This document shows, one piece after another, positions 24,541 through 33,757 of a stretch of 64,000 nt of DNA. The notes under the pieces were generated by a model that worked only from the letters and a program-made list of their open reading frames with translations, was not told where the DNA came from and did not search any database. The position numbers were made by a program, and so were the translations under genes. Origin of the DNA: Volvox africanus (Eukaryota > Chlorophyta > Chlorophyceae > Chlamydomonadales > Volvocaceae); NCBI GenBank assembly GCA_030268105.1, contig BSDZ01000078.1:5565001-5629000 (forward strand). The letters run 5' to 3'. How positions within the stretch are numbered: the first letter of the stretch is position 1; each line of letters begins with the position of its first letter.

Positions 24541-24633
24541 TAAATGAGGGAAAGTATAGGAATGAACTTTGTAACCGGCTGTTTCAAATATGCTTTTTAA
24601 TATAACAACGGTAGACCCTTTACCGTTTGACAA
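24541..24633 (-). pseudogene. folC: folC-like folylpolyglutamate synthase fragment (bacterial)
   Basis: The minus-strand frame reads SNGKGSTVVILKSIFETAGY, then KVHSYTFPHL. This is the FolC P-loop (TNGKGST) and following helix with the SPHL motif (here FPHL). About 31 codons remain. It runs in frame, without stop, into the hemW scrap, though these are unrelated genes. Confidence 0.7.
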
Positions 24634-24651
24634 TGTATACGGTACAAAATG

Positions 24652-24801
24652 ATCGGTTGGTCTGCTATGGCAACAAGAGTGGCCTCTGATGCTTCAAAAT
24701 TATATGCAAGAAATTTATATAATTTCCTTGAGCATGCCGTAAAAGATGGAAAATTAGATTTTTCCAATGACATTGTCGAAGAAATGAGGGTTACTAAATA
24801 A
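24652..24801 (+). pseudogene. pntA: pntA-like transhydrogenase alpha subunit C-terminal fragment (bacterial)
   Basis: The plus frame reads ATRVASDASKLYARNLYNFL, then EHAVKDGKLDFSNDIVEEM, and ends in TAA at 24799-24801. The ASKLYA.NL.NFL...VKDGKL...DDEIV pattern is the C-terminal end of PntA (NAD(P) transhydrogenase alpha-1). It is AT-rich, has no start and carries no bacterial promoter context. Confidence 0.55.
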
Positions 24802-24964
24802 ATTACCCCTAAGGACCATGTACTGATAAAAAAATCTGCAAGGAGTTGGTTGTGGACGAGCCGTAAGATTCACGGATAAAATTTTAGAATATTTAAAAGC
24901 TTATCCCGATGCAAGCGGTATTGAGGTAAGAGATGCCATAGCTCCAAACAGGGGTTTTCCTTTT
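24802..24964 (+). other. Unassigned AT-rich bacterial-like scrap
   Basis: A plus frame reads TDKILEYLKAYPDASGIEV, reminiscent of the N-terminal helix-turn-helix of IS630/ISL3-type transposases, but too short to assign. Confidence 0.3.
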
Positions 24965-25080
24965 TAAAGAATAGCTTTGTAATACTTGGCACTCTTGTTT
25001 TATCCCCACTTCATCGCACCAATGTATTTCTGCCTTTTCATATTCTGCTTGCTCGGCTATTGATAGATATTCCTCATCTA
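24965..25080 (-). pseudogene. IS630-family transposase fragment (bacterial)
   Basis: The minus frame reads EKAEIHWCDEVGIKQECQ and then SYSLK. The motif AEI.W.DE.G ... SY..KG is the second catalytic aspartate region of IS630/Tc1-type transposases. Only about 38 codons are present. Confidence 0.55.
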
Positions 25081-25190
25081 ATATATTTAACAGGATTTAT
25101 ATTATTAAGTTTTGCTGTTTCAATTAAGGTATAGAAGATGGCCGCAGTATTGCCGCCTTTATCAGAACCAGCAAAAACCTCAAACGAGCA
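25081..25190 (-). pseudogene. IS66-family transposase C-terminal fragment (bacterial)
   Basis: The minus frame reads FEVFAGSDKGGNTAAIFYTL, then IETAKLNNINPVKYI. The GS..GG..AA..Y.LIETAKLN..P..Y pattern is the well-conserved IS66 transposase C-terminus. It abuts the IS630 scrap. Confidence 0.65.
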
Positions 25191-25236
25191 TTAATTGAGT
25201 CAGTCTTCAGTAAAATCTTGAGTCAATCAAATTGCT

Positions 25237-25310
25237 AGGAAGCATAAAAACGTTGATGATGAAGCTTACGGCGGAGGTAACGGCCTCATATTGAGACCGG
25301 ATGTTATTTA
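25237..25310 (+). pseudogene. trmD: trmD-like tRNA (guanine-37) methyltransferase fragment (bacterial)
   Basis: The plus frame reads [20 protein letters not shown], then PDVIYL. VDD..YGGG.GM..(R/K)PD is the signature of TrmD. About 24 codons remain, with no upstream or downstream continuation. Confidence 0.65.
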
Positions 25311-25330
25311 CCTTTCGGTAATCTCTTTTT

Positions 25331-25405
25331 GGCAGCGTAGCTAAATTGGAAGAGCACTGACGTTTCAATCCGGAGGAATGAGTTCGAACCCCATCGCTGT
25401 CACCA
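25331..25405 (+). tRNA. Degenerate tRNA-like sequence with encoded CCA
   Basis: GGCAGCG (25331) pairs over 7 bp, with one G-U, with CGCTGTC (25395-25401), followed by A and CCA. A D-arm (GCT..AGC) and a T-arm with TTCGAAC are present, the latter with one A-C mismatch. The anticodon stem is poor (two or more mismatches); the loop GTTTCAA would give UUC. Encoded CCA is a bacterial trait, so this is probably a transferred and decayed tRNA. Confidence 0.45.
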
Positions 25406-25606
25406 CGGGTTGTTCGAGACTTTCAGCAACCAGTGGGGAATGTGGTGACTAGCCCGTCACCTGAAGGCTAGGAGGGGACGAACAAGGCCCCTCTGGAACT
25501 AGACAAGAAATTGATCTGAGGCTTCTACTTAAAAGCATGGCTAGGCCGAACCTCGCACAAGCCTTAGATGTCTACGAGGGGTGCAGAATTCCCCAGCGGG
25601 TGAAGC
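25406..25606. other. Unassigned segment between tRNA-like sequence and right CACTA
   Basis: This is GC-richer than the bacterial scraps. It has several short self-complementary stretches (GAATTCCCC..., GACTAGCCCGTCACC...AAGGCTAGG) but no coding frame. Origin is unknown; it could be structured RNA sequence or host DNA. Confidence 0.35.
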
Positions 25607-25619
25607 GGGCACTATAACA

Positions 25620-26160
25620 AGGAATTCGTGCGTTAGCTCGTGTTAGGCTCGCGTTAGGGACCCCTAACGGGAGCCTAACGCAAGCTTAACGCGAACTAAC
25701 GCGAGCTAACGCAAAGCCTAACACAAATCAAACGCATGGCGTTATTGTTTGCGTATCGCTAACGCAATCCTAACGCACCTAACGCAATCGCAAATAAACT
25801 TTTTTGGGAGGGAACGAAAATGTTTGCGTTTACTTTGCGTTAGCTAACGCAACCTAACGCGAACTTACGCAATGTCAAACGCACCCACATAGATTCTAAG
25901 GTGTGCGTTAGGCCTAACGCAACGCAAGCGTTAGAGACCCATACGCAAGCAAAAATACATAGCGTGCATGGAAGTTAACGCACTTAAAGTTCTCTAATGC
26001 ACAATACACGCACGCCTAACACGCATTAACGCGCATTAACACATGCTTGCGTATGCTGCGAATAATGCGTACACAGCTAGCAGTTGTGGGTTGCGTAAAA
26101 GTTTTAAACGCATGTAACTAACATATTCGCACGCTTTCGCAAGATCTTACGCGTGCGATA
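25620..26160. repeat. Subterminal CTAACGC repeats, inner end of right CACTA
   Basis: This is a mirror image of 23,870-24,437 with scattered substitutions, packed with CTAACGC/GCGTTAG in both orientations. Confidence 0.8.
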
Positions 26161-26670
26161 GCAACATTCGTGCCACTTTCGCTTTGTGTACGAGGCAGCC
26201 TCGCATTCTTGCTCACTGTAACTACTTTTGGTCATTCTGGTTATTTCTTTACTGTTTCAGTTATCGTTCCTGTTCTTGTTTGCTATTTTGCCCACCCGCT
26301 GCAGAATTATTTTTGTGTGTACGGAAACTATCCTGTCGTAATGTACGTAGCTGTTATGAAGAATATCAATAGGATTTCAGTTTTGATAGATGAAAATATT
26401 CCAGGAAATAATTTACAGCTCAATATTTGGAAAGCATCCAGGTAAGCAGCTATTGGTGAGTGACTACCCATTAATTCAACGAAACAATCAAATTTCTACA
26501 CATCCAATCCTGCCAGTCAAATTTTGTTTATTAGTTAAATAATCATTTGTACCATGCACCAATCATTTCAATCATCATTTGGTACATACATCCTAACTTC
26601 ATCTGCCACCGCACATTTAGCAGCCCGCTCTAATATAAGCTTAGAAACAAACATGTTAGATGTTAGTTCT

Positions 26671-27997
26671 ATCTAATAGTCTTCTATTTCACTCTCTCTG
26701 TTGTCGTCCTCCTCTGGCACACTGGTGGCGTCATCCTGCTCATCCTCAATCTTCTCATCACCTCCTCAAGCAACTCCTGAAAAGTTTAGAAAAGGAAAAT
26801 TATACTTATTTACATGCGTATGTATAAATGTAAATTAAGCTGTCACCACTCAGCAATTATCACTTCCGGTTACAAGAATCTTAATCATGTTTAGGGTGGG
26901 CAGTGCTTTTAAGTACCACTAATCATTCTAAAAGCAGAGTCTTTCATTTGCTGTAATATGTACTTGTTACCTGTTTCTGCTAACTCCCTGAGCTCTCACG
27001 TTGACCTAGTGCCCGTGTACATCGCACACCTTCCGAAACACTCTTGACCTTTATCAGTCGAAACAACACATATTATAATTATACACTCAAACATGAAGGA
27101 AATTTAGATAATAAGCTGAACTAAGGAAATTACCTTCTGTCCCTGGTGGTCGTAACTGTCATTGTCATCCGTAGACTTGTCTTCCAACGGCACCTGCTGG
27201 TCCAATATACGTGAAGGGACTTGGTAGTAATAAAAAGGTTATACTAAAAAGTAAGTAATGTCTGGCCTCAATATTTCGTACCTTCCTTTTGGTGCCCGTG
27301 CTTGGTTGCCTCACTTCCGTGGATGGCCGCACATCGTCATCGTTCGTTACCTTCAAGGGCCGACGTTAGCATACATATATGATTTGAGAAATTACAAGCT
27401 TACAATTTCTATCAAAAAAGAGAAAAATAAATCGACATATGGCACATTAAACGACAAAGCACACAGCAAATGAAAAGAATATAACGAAACATGAAATTAC
27501 AGCTCAATAAAACAGGAAGACAGGATGAATGGGCTGTACCTCTTTTGCTGCCGCCTTGCTTGAGTTCCTAGCTATCCTGCTGGAGTTCCTTGTCGTAGAG
27601 GGCTGTGAACTCTTTGCCTACATAAAAGGAAGTACGTCTGGGGAGAAAAGGAACAATTACATTAAAGACAGAAAGGAGAAAACAGGTTAGAGGACATTAA
27701 TGATCTGTACATCCCTGTATATGAGATCCGTAATGTACATCACCCATCCAGCAATAATTTTGTGAAGCGCGCCTGGTAATTTGCACACCCCATCATCCAC
27801 TCTCCGTACTACTAGTATTTGCACTAACCTGTCAGCGTCTAGCGGCCTTGACCTCCTTCTCCTTCTGATGTATGCTAGCTGCATTGGCAGCCAGCACCAT
27901 CATCGATGCATCTTCACCATGCGCGGGCTGCTTTTGGCCTTTGCTAGGGCGCCCATTATGAGTTCCTAATGGCTCGTCATTTCAGCCGTTTTTCTGC
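26671..27997 (-). pseudogene. Remnant of the CACTA-carried gene (exons 4-8), right copy
   Basis: The counterpart of 22203-23387 on the minus strand. Recognisable pieces include QPAHGEDASMMVLAANAA, TNDDDVRPSTEVRQPS and GTKRK. It is dead in its own way. TGA replaces a CGA arginine near the start of exon 4 (27,985 area), a second TGA replaces CGA at the end of that exon (27,834 area), and small deletions shift the acidic last exon (26,690-26,780). The left copy's TAG site is CAG (Gln) here. Confidence 0.6.
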
Positions 27998-28089
27998 GGG
28001 TTGGTGGCAATAAAGTATTTCATACACGACAAAAATAAAAGCATGAAAAAATATTATTCTTTTACTAGTTAAAGTAAAAAACAAATGTT

Positions 28090-28810
28090 ATGCATACGTA
28101 CTACTTAAAAGCGAAGAGTAGTGCTTCCGTACTCCGTCCAGGGTTGTGCGGCTGCCAATCAATCCCATGTAAGCAACAATGTTTCGTAACCCTGCTTTAC
28201 AACATCCTTTATATGTACATTTAATGCCACCCATTGTACACAGTCGTCAGGTCGTCCATGTCATACGGTAGCAGTTCTTTTGGACAACCTTGCTTGCGCA
28301 GGCAGCATACGTATAATTTCTGCAGCATCAACAGCTAATCATATATTTGTAAAGAAATAATAATTGCTTCAGTAACGAATGGAGCCGCCTTCTGCTTATG
28401 ATGGAAAGTCCCCTATACATGAAACTCTTTACGTCCCGAAAACACTTTTTCCCTGAAAGTCAGGAACATTTTCAGTGTGTCATGCCTGGAAGGGAGCCAC
28501 TAGAAGGCAACATTGCATTGGATCTGCTAGATGGCATCGACCAAGGCAGCAGCCGCTTGGCTCAAAGCTTGGCTCTTCCTGGTTTTAGTAGCAATGAGAA
28601 GTGACTTCATTGTGACGAGGATGTTTAGAATCACCATTGCAACGTTTGTACTTGAGATGCCCCGTCTATGTGCCCCGTCTTGGGAGCCAGGGCCAGCGGG
28701 ATGGGATGGAAGGCTAGGGTTCTGGGCAGCCCTCAGTACAGCGCCGTCATCAGGTTAGGCACGTGCTTGGAGTTTCTGGAGCCATGAAACAATTTTGGTT
28801 AGGAATGTGC
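28090..28810. other. Replacement segment unique to right CACTA
   Basis: Outside this stretch the two CACTA copies align, but here the right copy lacks homology to 20,810-22,090 of the left. It holds a 68-codon plus-strand frame (28,398-28,604, with GNIALDLLDGIDQGSS) opposite to the carried gene. No function was recognised. Confidence 0.45.
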
Positions 28811-29499
28811 ATGACGTTTTTGATGCGATGACAAAATAATGACCGTGCTGAAAATTGTGGCGTGAATCCGTTGAACTATTTATTCCCGTGCAGCGATTGA
28901 ACTATTCTGCATTGCAATATGTCTGGATTGGGGAAGCATTGGGGTCATAGGGTACCTCTCACACATGCTCGTTTTCATGGTCAATTTTCACACATACGCC
29001 AAGCTGCTATGATGCTTGCCGGAAAAGGCTATCTAATTTTTGGGGCCTGCTCGATGTGTAACTGTGGCTCTTGGTGACTTTGTTTGGGTCTCCATCTGGC
29101 AACATTGTTGCCTGGCTACTGTGTAAGGTTTGCTGTTGCCAAATTTCCTCGGTCCTTACCCAGACTTGCTAACTCCGGCAGCTTGCTGCTCAATAATTAG
29201 AAAGCCTTCCATAATTAGAAAGGTAGCCATGAAGAGACATGTGTGGCACTTAAGAGTTCTATGTTATAAAGTAAGCCACATGTACAGGTTCTAAATCCGT
29301 ATAATGGTAGCAATTTAGCGATGTTAACAAGCGTTCACCAGAGCAATCTCTTGTACAACGACTAGTATTCATAGCGCTATCGTAAATTGAAATTAACTTT
29401 GAAGATATTTTATGCACAAAGTCTCGAGACTACTGCACTATAAGAGCAAGTAAGCAGACTAAATAAATCCGGCAAACCCGTGCTCCGAACATTATTATG

Positions 29500-29905
29500 C
29501 ACTATCTACATAAACTTTGCGTAAACTGCGTTACAGTGCGTTATGTGCGTATGGTAACGCACTGTACGCAAGATATACGCAAGCTGTTTGCGTAAAGTTA
29601 ACGCGTGCGTTAGGTTTGCGATCGCGTGTGTTAGGTTTGCGTTAGGCTCGCGTTAGAACATACGCAAGCCCCCGATTTTCGAGCACCATGAAACGTGATA
29701 AAAATTACAGGGAACTTTTATAATCATTATAAATATTGTTTTCATTTAAACGAACTTGAAAACGACGCACTATAACAGACGTTCTGTCCAGTTTTCTAAT
29801 TCTTTGCGTTAGGCTCGCGTTAGGCTAACGCAACCTCTAACGCACAAAACGCAGCCTTACGCACACATACGCGCCCTAACGCAGCCTAACGCGAGCCTAA
29901 CGCAC
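29500..29905. repeat. Subterminal repeats, outer end of right CACTA
   Basis: Inverted counterpart of 19,730-20,100, with GCGTTAGG/CCTAACGC repeats and the terminal 29,768-29,923 mini-block. Confidence 0.75.
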
Positions 29906-29926
29906 GAATCTGTTGTTACAGTGGGG

Positions 29927-30280
29927 TCGTAGGGGGCTGAGTACCCTTCACCAGGACAAAGTACCATGTGGTGGTAGATAACGTGACATGGGCGGTGCAG
30001 ATTTCAGGGGGCCAGGTATACACAGGAGCACCCGAATCTGGCAAGATGCAAGAACGGGTCGTGTCCCACAGCGAGAGTGTGGCGTGTGGCCTAGCGATAA
30101 TAGGTTCAACGTTGGTCGAAGAAGATGGACGATCAACCGGGATAGCGGTGGAGATATGGAGTATAGGGAGTCCGTGAGTGTAGTACCTCCTCGGTGCCGT
30201 CTCCCCCTTAACACACGCCAGGCTTCGGCCAGGAGTAATGAAATAATAAAAATAATCTCTTTTCAAGGTCTGCAAGAACA
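29927..30280. other. Unassigned segment right of CACTA-R
   Basis: Both strands carry open frames of about 100 codons (for instance minus, ending near 29,916), with no family motif. This DNA follows the GGG target duplication and precedes the right telomere-like block. Nothing firm can be said. Confidence 0.35.
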
Positions 30281-30309
30281 TTAGGGTTTATGGGTTTAGG
30301 GTTTAGGGA
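30281..30309 (+). repeat. Interstitial telomere-like repeats (right)
   Basis: TTAGGG, TTTATGGG, TTTAGGG, TTTAGGG: about four units, one degenerate, in the same orientation as the left block at 19,322. Confidence 0.7.
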
Positions 30310-30889
30310 TTATGCCTCTAACTCCACCACCATCAATAGCAATAATTTTAATCAAAGGCTTTTGTGGAACCTTGGGATTAGTACACAAAGTATTTTCTTG
30401 AGCAAATACGGTACTAATAATATCCACAGAAGGACAACAGAGAGCTTTCCTAGTAGGGGAATGGGTGAACTAACGGACGAATGAATCAGTAGGACAGGCT
30501 AGAACCACCCACCACGCAATTGAAGTTAAATCCAAAGCACTGCGGCCCACTGGCCCACTTAAAATCCGGTACCTGACAAATCCTGGACATGGCAACTCGG
30601 CAGCAATAGCAGCACCTCATTCCCACAGCCCAACTAGCAATCATTAGTCAGATAAGGGTTCCGAAACAACCTTAGCCACATGCCCACAATAATGCACGAC
30701 TTCTGATTCGTCTTTCCTATAATCAGCTGAACACAACGGGAATATGCATTAAAAAGCCCTTCCCCACCCGTCAATATCACGCATCACCACATATTGGTAG
30801 CAGGCGCCCCCCCCCCGAACCTTCATTGGTTGTTGTCTTCCACCCCAGACGTTTCTATTCGCACTTTAGCGCCACTGCCGGGTTCCCCT
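30310..30889. other. No recognisable gene
   Basis: AT-rich sequence without motifs; a short C-run is at 30,806-30,816. Confidence 0.45.
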
Positions 30890-31095
30890 GCCACTGCCAC
30901 ATGCGAGGCGCCTCCGCCCGCCCACAGGGGCCCCCCACAGCCAACTCCGGGGCCTTGGGGCAGGCACCTGCGTGACGGTGCCGGAGCAGATAGGAGAAAT
31001 GTGAAGACAGCCGAAGCAAAATTCGACTGTGTGGAAACTTGGTGGCGCGTGCAGCGGCCAGGATTGAGGCACTACTGCAGAACGGCAGACATGTC
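30890..31095 (+). repeat. Module Z, divergent copy
   Basis: This is homologous to 37,541-37,760 (+), to the palindrome spacer (part) and to 47,955-48,170 (-). It may derive from a coiled-coil exon (RNVKTAEAK). It sits directly against module Y at 31,096. Confidence 0.65.
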
Positions 31096-31690
31096 TGGCG
31101 AGGCCATGGTGCAGCAGTCCCATGAGAGCAGATGGATTTGAGGTATCGCGCATCCTGTCATTCCGGCTCCAATGTAATAGCTTTTTTGCAATATGGGGTC
31201 CGGTCGGAAGGCAGGGGCCCCTACCTAGCCCGACCCCTGCATTTGCATGTTTGCAATCTTATGAGGGGCCCGGTTCTTTTCAGGCGCCCTACGAAGAGCT
31301 GTATGATGTGGAAGATCATGAGTCAAGGCTGCGTCAGTCAGCTGGTAAGCGTACGGCACAGTATTCCATGTTTTGCAAATCTGTCATGCATGTGCTACCA
31401 CGGGGTATAGAGCCTTAAGCGGTCACCCGAAATGTTTGGGGCATTCAGCTCACTGTGTACAACTGTGGACAATAACATGCGTGGGATTCGACCCCTTAAC
31501 TGTGCCTTGTCATGCAGCAAACATACGTGCTACTGTCCAGATCCACAGCTCTACCTTCCAATAACTTCAGCATCGATGGTGGATTTGCATTTATCAGTAT
31601 CACCTCTATGACCGGTCATATCTAGCGCGTCTTGCCGTTTTCCCACTTGCCCACTGTCAGCGGTTGCCAGCTGCTATTGGCCCAGCCGTG
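31096..31690 (+). repeat. Module Y, outer left copy (exons of an unrecognised gene)
   Basis: One of four Y copies (others 39,056-39,667, 46,041-46,652 and 57,233-57,840). It holds an exon-like segment between TTTTCAG and GTAAGC that reads APYEELYDVEDHESRLRQSA (about 31,285-31,346). It also has a short piece ending in GAG|GTATCG. This copy carries more substitutions than the other three. No function was recognised. Confidence 0.7.
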
Positions 31691-31949
31691 CTTCATTCAA
31701 GACTGCAGCGCCTCAGTAGTAGCAGTATCGCAACCAGTGCCGCATCCAGATACAGACGAATGCTACCGCCATGGCGGAGGCTGTTGGGCTGACAGGCCCC
31801 TCGTGGGTCGAAAATGATTGGTACACAGACCACCGCATAACACAGACCGGCTGCACTGCCGCAGCTGCCGCACTGCCACAGGCGGTGATGGAGCCAGTGG
31901 CGGTTGGAGGTCCTCCACATTGAAGGTGCCCGGCAGGGCAGACCAGGAC

Positions 31950-32205
31950 AGACCACCGCAATGGTGGTCTTGAAGCGGTCGTACGGCGCCTCTAGGTTGT
32001 CATTCACAAGCCAAGCGTAGAAGAAGCCCAGCACCTGCAACCGCTCGACCTCAGCAGTGGCGTTGGACAACCAGAGCCGTACCTTGTCCTCCATCTCAGT
32101 GCCACGGCCACGCAGCCGGGCCTGCGGCACCGCCAGGGAGGGCGGGTCCACAAACATGACTTGGACCTTGGAGGCGGTGTGTGAGGCCTTCACCTTAGTT
32201 GCGCC
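31950..32205 (-). pseudogene. Guanylate kinase C-terminal exon, left arm
   Basis: From the acceptor at 32205 the frame reads GATKVKASHTASKVQVMFVD, PPSLAVPQARLRGRGTEMED, then LVNDNLEAPYDRFKTTI. This matches the end of guanylate kinase (the PPS..L..RL.GRGTE...R and NDDLE.AY... motifs of GMP-to-GDP phosphorylation enzymes). This copy is open, but the P-loop exon is absent and the neighbouring exon has a stop. The frame runs into an inverted GACCACC...GGTGGTC junction at its end. Confidence 0.75.
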
Positions 32206-32541
32206 CTGGAGAGGGGAAACAGGGACGTGGGAAGACAGGATAGCTACCTTTCGGGCGTGCAGGGTAGGGGGGGTAAGGTAGGCTACTGATCATGCATGAC
32301 AACTCATCAATGCTGCTGAATGTGACAGCGGAATGAAAAGCAGGCTTGGTCTACCCAACTCATTGAGCTTAGTCAGCTCAAACCTAGCCTCATGCCCAGC
32401 AGTGAACTGCTGTTTCAGGTATTGAAGATCGAATGGATCTCTCATAGCCCCCCTGTCGGGTTGTGTCCAGGTAACCGGAAGCTCATCTCATTAAAGACAT
32501 CTCATTAATTATTTTCCTGCACCTCCCTGACCTGCACGTCA

Positions 32542-32691
32542 ATGTCCAGCACCGCAAAGTGCCTCCATTGGCCCACCACCGCCACCACCTCAAGGCCGAT
32601 ACTCTACAAGTTGCCATGCACGTCAGCGTACTCCAGGAACACTATGCCTACAATGAAAGCCTTGTGGGGGGCAGGAAGCAACTGGAGAACC
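32542..32691 (-). pseudogene. Guanylate kinase middle exon with stop, left arm (single copy)
   Basis: It reads FIVGIVFLEYADVHGNL, then TAG, then SIGLEVVAVVGQWRHFAVLD and IDVQ, with AG and GT borders. It matches guanylate kinase F(I/L)E.A..HGN.YG...V....G...LDIDVQG. The stop replaces the conserved tyrosine after HGNL. The right arm holds four copies with the same stop, so the nonsense change predates their amplification. Confidence 0.75.
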
Positions 32692-32899
32692 AGACCAGCA
32701 GCACCGCCCTTCTGGCAAATATGGTGCAAGTTGGCTGAAGGAGGGACATGTGTGCTGAAATGAATATGGATGGCATAAGGATGTGTCACTAATGGGAGAA
32801 CTAACATGCCACAATATATGTATAGATAGGTAAATTTAGTAACAACATATCTCAACCACCTTCCATATAGGTAATGCCTTTACTTGCTACATCCATGGA

Positions 32900-33750
32900 C
32901 ACTCATGTGGTACCCAAGACATGCCCCTGTCAAACTTCCTAGCTTGCTATGCCTGATGAAGTCCATGGCCATAAGTAAGAAAGCGTGGGCTTGGTGCTGG
33001 TGCTGCATTGGCTGGCAGGCAGGTAGGCATGGCAGCATGACAGCTTTTAGCATCTAAGTTGTCACAGTGGTGGTACCTTGTGAGACACATGATATGATTG
33101 AAATAACTATAATGAACAGGCATGATTCTTAGTTCACCATTTCAAACTAACAAGCACCAACGAGGGAGGGCAACAGATACACATTAAAGGAGGGAAACCC
33201 TAACCTGAAGTCGGGGCTTAGCAACAGCCCCCTCTTGCATGGCCAACTGAGCAGGCGCCCCATTCACCAGACAAGGGCCACCGCGGGAAGCTGCAAGTCT
33301 GAGCCGCCCCACAAGTCAAAGGGCACCCCGCATCAAACCCCCAGTCATGCAGCCGCCTCTATCTGACCCTAACGAACCTGAAGTTGCCATCATGACCCTC
33401 ACATAAATCTTGCTCCTTTGAATGTCCAATATAGGCTAGGATAACCTCTAGAATAAACCCACCACCTACCATGAACTTGGTTGGCGCCTACACCGACAGC
33501 TGCATTCACAACAGCCCTCTCTCTTCCCCACCACAAGCAGTCATCTGAATACACAACACAAGGGCCTGAAGAGGCTCCTTCAGCAGACTTGCAGTAGTTG
33601 AGAGCCACAAAGGCCTCTCGAGATGCTGAGAGGCTGCTTCTGCACCTTGATGTTGTGCTGGTGTGTGGGGCGTACAGGTACGACTACTACAAGACTTGAC
33701 TCGGATGCTCAAGAAAGCCCATTTGTTGCAGTGTCCAACCACAGCGACCC
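32900..33750. other. Left-arm stretch without recognised gene
   Basis: Counterpart of 52,004-52,860. No exon pattern or motif was recognised. It includes the intron side of the 927 bp unit. Confidence 0.4.
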
Positions 33751-33757
33751 CAAGGCG

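Larger units (their letters stand above)
25610..29923 (-). mobile_element. CACTA (EnSpm/CMC) DNA transposon, right inverted copy
   Basis: The 4,314 bp element reads CACTATAACAAGGAATTCGT at its left end and TTGTTACAGTG at its right. It has a 3 bp duplication GGG at 25607-25609 and 29924-29926. It is the inverted counterpart of the copy at 19,708-24,448, with many substitutions throughout. Its TSD differs (GGG versus ACC), so the two are separate insertions, not one split element. The segment matching the first three exons of the carried gene is replaced by about 0.7 kb of unrelated sequence (28,090-28,810). Confidence 0.9.

Noticed and set aside
24412..24633. A single 73-residue bacterial protein
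   Set aside because: The frame is a chimera of folC and hemW scraps continued into the CACTA terminus, not one gene.
19708..29923. One 10 kb foldback transposon with 4.5 kb terminal inverted repeats
   Set aside because: Each arm has both CACTA termini and its own, different 3 bp duplication, so these are two separate elements.
31470..31500. GGGGTCGAATCCC in module Y as a tRNA-type B box (SINE)
   Set aside because: No matching A box or 3' tail at the right spacing, and the module carries splice-bordered exons.
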